Assembly (NCBI GenBank): GCA_039545355.1
Contig: BCJJ01000002.1
Span: forward strand, 1,203,956-1,267,955
Source of the DNA: Trichosporon coremiiforme
Lineage: Eukaryota > Basidiomycota > Tremellomycetes > Trichosporonales > Trichosporonaceae
Length of the DNA: 64,000 nt
Direction of reading: 5' to 3'
Every line of letters starts with the position of its first letter. Positions within the stretch are counted from its first letter, which is position 1. Under the pieces are notes generated by a model. It was not told the DNA's origin. It ran no database searches and was given only the letters and a program-made list of their open reading frames with translations. Positions 36,210-45,912 of the stretch are shown one piece after another. Made by a program: the position numbers and the translations under genes.

Positions 36210-37108
36210 ATGTCACCTCGCTTCGTCCCCGCACAGCTTGCGCTGTCGTGGTCAACAGTCCTGCTGTCGCTGCTCGTCATTGGCTTCGGCGTTGGCACTA
36301 TCGTGTGGGAAGTCGACAGACAGGAGCGCTGGCATGTCAAGTCTTTCGCCGAGGGCATCATCTTCGCGACATGGGGCGGTTACCTTCTTGTCTGGTACAT
36401 CCCCTGGTAAGTCATCCTGACCTCGACAGCTGGGGTTCGTGCTAACAGCACAGCTTGATTGTCTCCCGCCGGGCGTGGACAACCAAGTGGTTCAACTGCA
36501 TGATCACTGATGCCGTGTGGCTTGGCCTTAGCGTCTGCTTCGGCATTGCGGACATCGCGGTTTGGAGCGGGCACAAGCACAAGATGAACGGCTTCCTGGT
36601 CGTGACGGGTGTCCTTGGCTGCATCCTGTTCGCCGTGCAGGTGACGCAGCTCCTGTTCGAAGTCATCGCCGTGCTCGTGCATCACGGCGGCAGCAAGGAT
36701 GTCTGGAAGCTCTCTTTCCACGACCTCTTCGCGTACCCCAGCGACCACCGCGAGACCGTGCGCGACCCCGAGTGGATCGAGCGCTACGGGCGCAACCCCC
36801 GCCTTGGCCGGTATGCGCAGAACGACGAGCCGCTCTCGCCCACGAGCTCGTTCGAGCTCGACACCAACGGCCACAAAAAGGTCAAGGACCGCAAGGACCT
36901 CAAAACGCCGGCGTCGTTGCTGAAACACGACTACTACGACTACGCCTACCCTTACGACAAGAAGGGGAAGCTGACGAAGGAGAAGTCTGGTAGCAGTAGT
37001 GGAAGCCACGGCAGTATCAGGGGCGACAAGAAGGCGATCGGGGCCGAGCGCGAGCTGTACGCGCACTACGCTGAGAACAAGGTCGTGCCGTCGTACACTT
37101 CCCACTAG
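36210..37108 (+). CDS. tetraspan membrane protein, MARVEL-like topology
   Basis: Two exons (36210-36406 and 36454-37108) give 283 aa. Four hydrophobic segments occupy about residues 8-32, 45-66, 80-102 and 112-140, followed by a 140-residue hydrophilic C-terminal tail with a Tyr-rich patch (DYYDYAYPYDKK) and a Ser/Gly stretch. The layout resembles MARVEL-domain proteins of fungal membranes, but no specific family motif is recognised. The start at 36210 gives a short N-terminus before the first segment; the frame is open further upstream but without membrane character. Confidence 0.7.
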
Positions 37109-38017
37109 ACGTGGTCCACCCTCATCTCCCACTCTTCACCCGTTCACAATCCCCACCACCCACGTAAAACCGCAATCTAGTCGGAGCGATCGCAACGCAC
37201 CCCATGTAACAATAGCAACGCGTGAGAAGACGGATAGCAGAACAATGCAGCACGCAAAACCCCACGCACACATGGTGCACGTCTGAAACGCATTTTGGCG
37301 ATCTGGGGATCCAGCGATCTCGGCGACTGGAGTCGAGCCTGTGTGGGTGTGGCGGCGTTCCAGAACATGCGATCTGCGCCGGCTCCGGACGGACTGACGC
37401 TGCACTGACCGTTCTTCACCTTCCTCGCTGCGAGCACAGACCTAGTTTCACTCTGATAACGCGATTGTCTCTGGGTGACGCACCATGAGGTCATAGAGGC
37501 TTCCAACACGCGGCACAGAAGACTACTTCACCATGAGGTCGGGTTGCCCGACGAGCCTTAACTGAGGCGAACACTGCGGAGAACAGCAAGAACACACCAG
37601 ACCTACCGGCAGTCAGCAGACAAGACGCTTCAAGACAATGTGACGCGGGGCGCCAGTGCACCGTGTGGAGTCGAGAGTGCGACTGACTGTCGTTCCTTCC
37701 TCCCACTAAAACTGTTGCTGCCTTTCGCGCATTCCCGACTCGACCACTTGCGCCCTCGCACTTTCGCAGTCTGTCACACAGCGACACCGTCGCAGCCCCT
37801 CCATGCGCCTTGTGCACCATGCATCCGTCCGTCGCTTCTGTCCCATCGAGACATCCACGTCGGCAGCCTTCGGCCTGATGCCTTCCTTTATAAGGACTTG
37901 ATCCTCTTCACTTTGTCTACTCACTCACGCCCACACTTCCCTCGCCACAACTGCTCACTACCCTTCCTCACTTTCACACCACTGTCACCTGTTCTCAAAC
38001 AACTAGGCGTACTCAAG
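37109..38017. other. intergenic and promoter region of the microexon gene
   Basis: 909 bp lies between tandem genes. The last 250 bp is C/T-rich on the + strand with a TATA-like site (listed separately), typical of a strong promoter and leader. I see no gene. Confidence 0.5.
37887..37894 (+). promoter_or_regulatory. TATA-like element of the microexon gene
   Basis: The sequence tttataag lies 124 bp before the ATG at 38018. The DNA that follows is pyrimidine-rich (cctcttcactttgtc). Confidence 0.45.
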
Positions 38018-40080
38018 ATGGGCCTGTTTTCCAAGAAGTCATCAGACAGCGTCAAGGAGGCTGCCGATGCCGTGCGCAAGCTCAGCATGAGCGACGCCAA
38101 GTCCCAGCCGGCCGCCGAGGCTCTCAAGGCCGAGACCATCACTGAGGCTCCCAAGGCTGAGGAGTTCGTCGCCGCGCAGACCATCAAGAAGGAGAAGGGT
38201 GAGTATGCATCCGTTGTAGTCCCAGCTACACAATGCTTTCAGGCAGTTGACATCCAGCCAACCCCGTCGCTGAGAAGAGTACGTTCTGGTCATCCCAGCT
38301 AAAAGTATCCCGCAGCAAGCTGACAAGCAGTCGAGCCCATCGCCTATGAGAAGTGTGAGTCCCCACCACTGATGGGCTACCGCTGGACGGTTGAGCTGAC
38401 CAGCAGTTGAGGCGGTTCCCGTTGAGAAGGGTGAGTCCACCGCTACCGGGCGGAGGACAGCGTGGCAGTACAGACAGCAGAGCTGACGGCCAGCCGAGCC
38501 TTCGACCAAGGAGCAGGGTGGGTTATGATGAAGCAGCTCCCAAGATCCGGCAGCTCAAGCTGACGGCCAGCCGAGCCCGCTACTACTGCGGAGGGTGAGC
38601 CACTGCTTGCAGATGCCGCACTTTTTGGAGATCTGACACGCAGCTGAGCCGGTCTCTGCCGAGAAGAAGGGTGAGTGCCCTATGGCAGCTCCGCAGAGGC
38701 GACAGATACACAGCTGACTCTCAGCCGAGCCCGTCTCCGAGAATAGTGAGTCCTCCAGCCAGCTCCGCAATCGTGGTACACAGAGCTGACGATCTGCCCC
38801 GCTTGTCTCCGAGAAGAGTGAGTCCCCACCTGCCAGCTCCACAATTGGGGCATGGAGCTAACAGTCAGCCGAGCCTGTCCCTCAGAGGAGTGAGTCTCTT
38901 TCGAGCCAAAATTCCGCAATTCTCGTACGGAGCTGACCGCAGCCGAGCCCGCGGCCTCCGCTGTCGCGGAGTGTGAGTCCCTTAGAACAGACAGCAAGCA
39001 AGCAACCTTTGATCTGACAGCAGCCACTCCCGCTGCCGAGGCGGCCGAGGAGAAGCGTGAGTCCCTCCCGTTTGATAATTGCGTATCTTGCCTCAAGAGC
39101 TGACACTCAGCCGCCCCCTTCGTGGAGAAGCGTGAGTCCGCGCATCTAGCTCCCCATCTTCCCTGTAGCTAACGTCCAGCTGAGCCGGCTGTGGCGAAGG
39201 AGTGTGAGCCTTCCCTACATTCTCCTCTAGCCCGACTGAGCTGATCACAGCCGCCACCAAGGACACCGACGACGTCGAGACCCCCAAGGCCACCACCGAG
39301 CCCGAGGAGACTCCCAGCCTCCATGCCGCTTTGTCCGGCACCGGCGCGCTTGCCGCGTCGATCGTCCTCCCCTCGCTCTCTGTCCGTGACGACGCCTCCA
39401 GCACCCACGCGACGACTGGTTCTGAGCCCCCCGAGATGCCTACGCCTATCGTTGCCGTCGAGGCGGGTGCGCCCCTCACCCCTGCGCCTTCGGCGCCCAC
39501 CACGCCCGCCAAGGTCAAGTCCGCTGAGCCTGAGCCTGCGGTGCCTGGGCCCAAGACCCCCGCCAGCCCTACTGCTGTGAGCGTCGCTGAGAGCGTGGCG
39601 GCGGCTGCGGCCAAGGACGAAGAAGGGATTCAGGTCAAGCCTATCGAGATTATGACCAACACGGGTCTGCAGGCGCCCGATCAGACCGCCAGCGACGCCG
39701 TGGCCCAGGCTGCGGAGATAAAGGTCGAGACCAAGACCGAGACCAAGACCGAGACCAAGACCGAGACCAAGACCGAGACCAAGACCGAGGTCCAGGAGAT
39801 CAAGGAGGACAGCAATGATGAGCAGTGGCAGAACGTCGACAAGCTCGTCCCCTTAGACCCTGTTGCCCTGCTCACTACTCCCCCCGCTGAGCAGGCTTCC
39901 ACCCTCGTCTCCGCGGCTGTCGCTGGTGACATTAAGGACGAGGACGATGAGCAGGAGACCGCCACCGCTGAGGAGAAGGCGAGGCTCGCCGAGTACGAGC
40001 AGGGCCTCAAGAAGCACGAGTCCGAGCTGCGCGAGCACGAGCAGGTCGTCGAGACGCACCGTCCCGAGTCATCCGCTTAG
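38018..40080 (+). CDS. unknown disordered protein encoded by a tandem microexon array
   Basis: The first exon (38018-38198) encodes MGLFSKKSSDSV and a charged helix-prone stretch. It is followed by small exons at 38258-38278, 38331-38354, 38407-38430, 38494-38517, 38571-38594, 38644-38670, 38725-38745, 38869-38889, 38943-38972, 39024-39056, 39111-39131 and 39180-39203. The terminal exon is 39251-40080. All junctions are phase 1, so each small exon adds 7-11 residues of the type (A/T)EPVSEK, for example ANPVAEK, AEPVSAEKK and TEPVPQR. A further unit at 38797-38817 (TPLVSEK) has TG instead of AG before it and is left out, giving 434 aa. The terminal exon is Pro/Glu/Thr-rich, carries ETKT repeats and ends in a charged coiled-coil-like helix (EEKARLAEYEQGLKKHE). 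No family is recognised. Because exons are symmetric, skipping any of them keeps the frame. Confidence 0.78.
38199..39250 (+). repeat. tandem exon-intron repeat array (13 units)
   Basis: Units of roughly 65-100 bp each combine an intron (GTGAGTCC... GAGCTGAC... CAG) with a 21-33 nt exon beginning CCGAGCC or similar. Several introns also share an internal agctccgcaatt-like segment, which shows that exon and intron were copied together. One unit has lost its acceptor AG (38795-38796). Confidence 0.85.
39727..39789 (+). repeat. 12-bp tandem repeat coding for ETKT
   Basis: The unit gagaccaagacc is repeated five times plus a partial copy within the terminal exon, giving ETKT x5. The units are nearly identical, which suggests recent slippage and possible length variation. 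Confidence 0.85.
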
Positions 40081-40297
40081 ATCGTAAGTTTTGGTCTTCG
40101 GCTGGTGCTAACTTGTCCCAGACTCGCCTCGTCAGGACGGCCATGTAGGTAGCTCGCATCTGCAATTTCTGACCTGCTTCCAGAGCTTCGTCCCGACCCG
40201 TGTTCCCGTTCAACCTTCCAGCGCACGCTCTGTTCGTGCTGCTCGCTTCGCTCGCTAGTAGCTGTATATCTTTCATCTATGCATGACTATCCTATCT

Positions 40298-42587
40298 TTA
40301 AACCATGAGGAGGGAGGAGAGGGTGGCCTCGGTTCCGACGACGTCGAGGGCCTGCTGGACCTCGAGCCGGCGGCGGGCCTCCCGGAGCCAGTCCTCGGCG
40401 AGTTTCCTCGGCCATCCGCGGAGGTTGTTGATCTCGCGGGTGGCGGCGTCGAGGTCCTTGTTGGCGAGGGCCCACTCGGCGCGGGCGATGTGGGCGTCGA
40501 CAGAGTCGCCCTCGACGAGGCCGGCCTGCGGGCGGAACATGACCTTGGAGAGGACGTTGGAGGCGACGTGCGAGCCGACGCCGGCGTGCTCGGGCGCCGG
40601 GACGAGGGCGGCCTCATGGATTCGTGGCGCGACAGAGTTGGCGAACCACGACGCGAGGTACGGGAACGACTTGACGCCGGTCTGGGCGATGCCCGAGGCC
40701 TCGAGCGAGGCAAGCGTCGCGTTCACGATCTTGTTGTCCGCGACGGCGTGCGCGTCGCCCGTCAGAGCGTGCAGAACACGGAGCTCGTCGTCGAACGCAA
40801 TGTCGCCGCGCTCAGCCTTCGACTGGACGGCACGGAGGGCGGACCAGATCTTGTGCAGGCGCACGTTGTCGTCGAGAACGGCAGAGTTGTCAAGCGTGAT
40901 GCGCTCGAGCTGCTTAAGCGAGGTCGTAAGCGCCTCGAGCTTGGCGAGACGGCCGCCACGCTCAGTCTCGACCTGCGCCTTGATGGAGCGGAGCCATCGG
41001 CGCTGGAGCTCGATACCCTGCGAGACGACCTCGTCCTTGAGGCGCTGCTCGATCACCTTGCGTTGCTCCTCGAGCTCGCCGTCGAGGACAGTGCGCCAGC
41101 TGTCGACCATCTTCTGGCGCTCCTCCTCCCAGTTCTTCTTGAGGTTGTCCTCGTCGCTCTTCCACTTCTGCTCGACCTCCTGGAGCTTGTTCTCGAACTT
41201 GGACGCCTGGTCGGCGACAGTCTTCTCGAGACGCTCCTGCTCCGTCTTCTTGACCTCGGAGATACGCGAGTTGAGGGCAGAGAGGTCGCCCTGAGCCTTC
41301 TCGAGGATACGCGAAGAGTCGGCGGAGGGAACGCCCTTGCCAGACGAGAGCGAGTTGGTCAGGGAGTCGATGGTAGCGGCGAGCTGGGCAATAACGGGCT
41401 CCTCACCGGCGATAGCCTTGACCTTGGGAACAAGGAGGGGGAGCTTCTCACCTGCCTCAGCAGCCTTGGGCTTGGGGGGAGGGGGGACGTAGAATCCGGG
41501 AGGGGGCTCGTAACCGACAGGGAGCTTCTCACCCCAGAGAGTCTCGTTGGAGTGGTCGGGCTTCTGGGGCTGGACACCTTCGGTCGTAACGGCACGGGGG
41601 CGAGCGGTGTCGGGGTAGTACGCGGGGTTGGTGAGAACGGCGCCGGTGTCGTGCTTCTCCTTGACGGTGTCGGCGGTCTCCTCAGCCTTGTCCTTGATAG
41701 CTTCCTTGAAGTCCTTGGCGTCCTGCTTGATCGACTGGCCAGCAAGCTTAGCGTTATCAGCGGCGTCCTTAGCGGCAGCCTGAACCTGCTGGGCGATCGA
41801 GTCGGCAGAGCGCTTCGAGGAGTCGGCGGCGGTCTCGGCGCGGCGCTTGGAAGCCTCAGCAGCGGACTCGGCGCGGTCCTTGGCGTCCTCAGCCTTGCCC
41901 TTGACCTCCTCAGCCTTCTCCTTCACCGAAGCAGAGAGCTCGCTAGCCTTCTCCTGAGCCTGGCGAGCAAGCTCCTGAGCCTTGTCGCGAGCCTCGGTGG
42001 CGGCGTTGCTGAGGACGCGCTGCAGGCCGGTGATCTTGTCCTGGAGAGCGTCCTTGGCGACGTGAGCCTCACGGGAGATCTCGTCTCCGGCCGACTTCGC
42101 CTTGGCCTCGGCGTTCCTGGTGGCAGCCTCGATCTTGCGCTGCAGGTCCTCGTCCTTGTTACCACCACCGGTCCACTTGGCGATCTGCTTCGTGATAGTG
42201 CCGGGGCCGAACTCCTCCCAGTTGTTGGCGTCGGCGTAGTCGGCCATCGCCTCACCTCCGGGAACCTTGACGAAGAAGTCGCGGTAGGGCTCAGACCTGG
42301 TCGAGACATAGGCGGAAACGGGGTAGAAGATGAGGCCGCCGATGACGACGTAGCGGACGAGCTTGCCGAGAGCGCCTCCCTTCTTGGGGTTGGGAGGGAT
42401 CGTGGCCGAAGCAGCCTGCGCGGTAGGAGGAATGTTCTGGCGGGCGGGAGCCGAGACGTTCAGAGCCTGTAATGTAGTGTGAGCGGGTGCATGCGAATCG
42501 ATCGGAGAGTCGGGCTATGATACTTACGCGCCTCTGAACGAGGGCCCTCGGAGCCCGGGCAGGAACATGCCTGAGCTGGCCGTACAT
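40298..42587 (-). CDS. MIC60: MICOS complex subunit MIC60 (mitofilin)
   Basis: Two exons (42587-42528 and 42466-40298) give 742 aa. The N-terminus MYGQLRHVPARAPRALVQRR is a mitochondrial presequence. It is followed by a single inner-membrane anchor (VRYVVIGGLIFYPVSAYV, about residues 50-68), a long Ala/Lys/Glu-rich coiled-coil region (about 95-230 and 330-470) and a Pro-rich linker (PPPGFYVPPPPKPK). The C-terminal mitofilin signature includes GDIAFDDELRVLHALTG, GIAQTGVKSFPYLASWFA and INNLRGWPRKLAEDWLREAR. MIC60 shapes crista junctions and tethers inner to outer membrane. Length is slightly above the fungal average. A 729-codon open frame runs antisense through the whole gene and is judged an artefact. 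Confidence 0.96.
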
Positions 42588-42897
42588 TTTTAAGGAGAGT
42601 GGTGGTGCGAAAGTCGGCTAACTAGTGATCGTCACTCATGACATCGCCGGCAGCGTCGGACACAGCGAGCGCCCGGACCAGACCCGCACCCTCCCGCCCG
42701 TCGCCCAGCGTACGGCGTTACGGAGTTATCGGGTCAACTCCTGGTCGACGTCGCGTGCCCGGACGTGTGGCACTCGCCGCGTGTTTAACACCCTGAGCGT
42801 CATGTTTTCGAGAGGTGGAGGTGCGCCGCTACATGGTGTCTGCAATCTGGGGATCAGCCACGATCGAGTTTGCGTTCCTACATACCTTTCGATCACG
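42588..42897. other. divergent promoter (MIC60 / URM1)
   Basis: 310 bp separates the two starts. I see no distinct element. Confidence 0.5.
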
Positions 42898-43391
42898 ATG
42901 GCGACGGCAGCGGTTGGACAGTCGAATGGGCTGGGATACACGAAGCCGAACGAGGCAGCCGTGGAGGCTCTCGCGCAAGTGCCCAAGAGCAAGGGCGCTG
43001 ATGACCTCGAGATCAAGATCGAGTTCGGGTACGTTCAGCTGTCCTGACTCGGTTCATCAGCTGACAGCACAGCGGCGGCTTGCACCTCATCTTCTCCCAG
43101 AAGCCCAAGCACACCATCTTCATCCCGAAGACTGCCCCGGACGGACGACCGGCGGACGTGCGCTTCCTCATCTCCTGGATGAAGGACAACCTGGTCAGCG
43201 AGCGCGAGGAGATGTTCATCGACGGCGAGGGAGTGTGAGTTGCCAGGGAATCCGACTGGAAACTGACCCTCAGGCGACCTGGAATCCTTGTCCTCATTAA
43301 CGATGCTGACTGGGAGCTCGAGGGCGAGCTCGAATACGAGCTGAAGGACCGGGATGAGATCGTCTTCATCTCGACTCTTCACGGAGGGTAG
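42898..43391 (+). CDS. URM1: ubiquitin-related modifier URM1
   Basis: Three exons (42898-43028, 43073-43234, 43274-43391) give 136 aa. The fold signature of Urm1 is clear: [42 protein letters not shown], and the C-terminal [13 protein letters not shown] ending in the Gly-Gly needed for thiocarboxylation. Urm1 is activated by Uba4, donates sulphur for 2-thiolation of wobble uridine in tRNA, and can be conjugated to proteins under oxidative stress. An N-terminal extension of about 30 residues ([16 protein letters not shown]...) is longer than in yeast Urm1. Confidence 0.95.
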
Positions 43392-43793
43392 ACGGTTATC
43401 AAAGGCGGCCTTATCTTTGCTTCTGGAGTCGCTTTAGTTGTAAGCGGCCCAGACAGTTGAGACAGCGTTACTAGGTCTAGCCTTAACTGGCAGCACGTTC
43501 CGCATCCTTCCTTCCTCATTATTACAGTTACCTTAGCATCGGTCTCTCATATCATTGTATGCACTACTATTCTGGCACTGCAGGCGGTCCTCTGAGCAGT
43601 CCACACAATCTGCATACTGTGGTCCTGCATCTACTTCAACAGTGGACTACGGAGGAAGGTCCATTACACACTCGATGACATCTGCGGCAGCATCGTGGCA
43701 TGTGCATGGGGCTCCGACAGCCTCCCTCTCGGTCACCTCCACTTTATTGGTCCTTTCCGTCGCTTCCTGCTAATCTGCAACACCCAAACCACC
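43392..43793. other. intergenic region (URM1 / eIF2D)
   Basis: 402 bp lies between tandem genes. I see no distinct element. Confidence 0.5.
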
Positions 43794-45850
43794 ATGTTCA
43801 AGAAGGCGCTCGCTCACCAGTCGAACGCGACGCCGATCCGCTCCTCTGCGCGGCGGCAGCTCCTTCAGAGCATCTACGAGCAGTACCCTGCCTTGAAGGC
43901 AGGCTGCGTTGCGGAGGGCGAGACGGGCGTGACCGAGAAGGAGCTCGGCAAGCTCCTCCTGCCGGACAGCGTGTGGAGCGCTACGTTCGAGACGAGCGGG
44001 GGCGTCGAGGGAGTAAGTTGTCCGAGCCTTCTGAACTGACGCGCAGACTGTCTACAGCAGCCCGAGCGGGGACCCACTGTGGCTCTCCTTCGGACGCGGG
44101 TCGAAGGAACTCGTCCCTACTTGTGAGCAAGTGTTGAGGCTCAGCTGACAGCAGTGTACACGCTCGCCGGGATGCCGTTCCCGCCCATGCCGGTACTGCA
44201 GCTGCACCACCCCCTTCCGCCGCCGCTGTTTACGGGCGCACCGCTCTTCCTCCCCGCAGTGCGCAACATGGCTACGCCGTGGAAGCTCCCGGAGGTAGGA
44301 GAGGGGGACGTCGTCGGACTCGTTAGCGATACGGAGGGGGATGGGCGTGTCAGCTTCGTTGGTGTCGCGCGGGTCGTCGCTCGCGGAGGACTGAGGGACC
44401 AGCTTGAGCGTTTGCTCCGGCATCGCGCAGAGGGCGTTGACAGGGACGAGGGCAAGTTCGCGGACATTCTGTGTATCATCGACGATCAGTGAGTTCTCCA
44501 AGGGGTGTTGAACTGTTGAACTGACCCCAGCCTCTGGGAGAGCGGGAGCAAGCCCCCTCTACCGTCGTTCCCTCTCCCGGCGCCCGCGAAACCGCTCGTT
44601 CCTCCGCCAGAGAGTGAGGCGCGTCCGCAGGAAGACGCAGCGGACGAGGCCGCTGAGGCAGTCGCCGAGCTCACGGTCGAGGACAAGGGCGAGCCGCTGA
44701 TCCCGTCCGAGGTGTCGACGCTCCTGACAGCGGCGCTGATGCAGACTCTTTCCTCTATCTCACCCTCCCAGCTCCCGCTGCCGAGTTCGCAGCTGTACAG
44801 TGCGCACATCCTGCCGAACCGGCCGGCGTACATCCCCCCAGAGCGGAGGGACGACGTCGTCATCGCGCGCAGCGAGTGGAAGAAGCTCGCCAAGTGGATG
44901 AAGGAACTGAACAAGGATGGCCTGCTGAAGACGAAGGAGACCAAGGGCGAGGTCGTCGTGACGAGGTAAGCTACGGGCTTAGGTGAGCTATAGCTAACGG
45001 CAGCTTCGAACCCGCACACCCTGCGATCCAGGCCCACCGCCCCTTCAAGACCATCGCTGAGGACGACACAAAGACGGCGAAAAAGGCAGCGCGCGAGGCC
45101 GCCACTGCCGAAGTCGCGGGAACGACCGTGAACAAGCGCGGCGCGCGCGAGCTCGCCGTCGAGGAGATGTGGAAGCCGACGGGCTCCGGTATCGCCTTCT
45201 GGGAGGCGTGTGGATTCGAGTGAGTCGCTCCGCTTACAAACTATAGTCTCATGGCGAGCTGGCGGCAATCTTCTTCAAAACTAACAGTCCAGCAAGAGCA
45301 ACAGCCACCCCGCGAACACGCTCAAGCCCGCGTTCGACGCCTACGTGACCAAGCACGGGCTGGTCGGGCGCGACTTCCGCACGATCACGATCGACGAGTC
45401 CCTGGCCGCTGCGCTAGGCAAGAGCATGTCCCCCGGCGACAAGGTGAACAGGGACGAAATCATGCGCCGTCTGCGTAATGGCGTGGGGTGGAGTGTCTCC
45501 GTCGGCGGCGTTGTCAAGTAAGCCAGCTTTCTTCGGGACATGTGAGCTGATAGAACAGAAAGGGCAACCTCCAGCCCGTGACCATGTGCGTCAAGACGCG
45601 CCAGGGCCGGAAGCAGGTCACGCTCGTGAGTGGGCTGGAAGGGTTCGGCGTCGACATCGACGAGTTCGCCGACGAGCTGAGGCGCCTTTGCGCCGGCAGT
45701 GCTTCTGTCCAGCCGCTGTCTGGCGCCAGCCCCAAGCTCAACCTGAAGGAGGTGCTTGTGCAGGGCAACCAGACCAAGCTCGTGTCTGAGGCTCTTGTCG
45801 CGCGCGGCATCCCCAAGCGCTGGATCAAGGACGAGGGCAAGAAGAAATAG
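43794..45850 (+). CDS. TMA64: eIF2D / TMA64-like translation factor
   Basis: Seven exons (43794-44012, 44047-44122, 44155-44488, 44531-44965, 45004-45219, 45293-45517, 45559-45850) give 598 aa. The domain order fits eIF2D (ligatin, yeast Tma64). An N-terminal MFKKALAHQSNATPIRSSARRQL segment is followed by a PUA domain with VYTLAGMPFPPMPVL and MATPWKLPEVGEGDVVGLV, a winged-helix part with LLTAALMQTLSS, a SWIB-like region around NTLKPAFDAYVTKHGLVG, and a C-terminal SUI1 domain (QPVTMCVKTRQGRKQVTLVS, KLVSEALVARGIPKRWI). eIF2D helps release tRNA and mRNA from 40S subunits after termination and can deliver tRNA without eIF2. All exon joins keep the frame. Confidence 0.95.
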
Positions 45851-45912
45851 ACATTAGCAGAGGCTGTATATGCATACTTGTCATCTATCACAGTATCCTC
45901 TATCAGTGGTGA

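Noticed and set aside
40283..42472. 729-codon open frame on the + strand
   Set aside because: It is exactly antisense to MIC60, is made of Leu/Arg/Val/Gly low-complexity sequence, and arises from the GC-rich Ala/Lys/Glu codons of MIC60. The minus-strand protein has clear family motifs.
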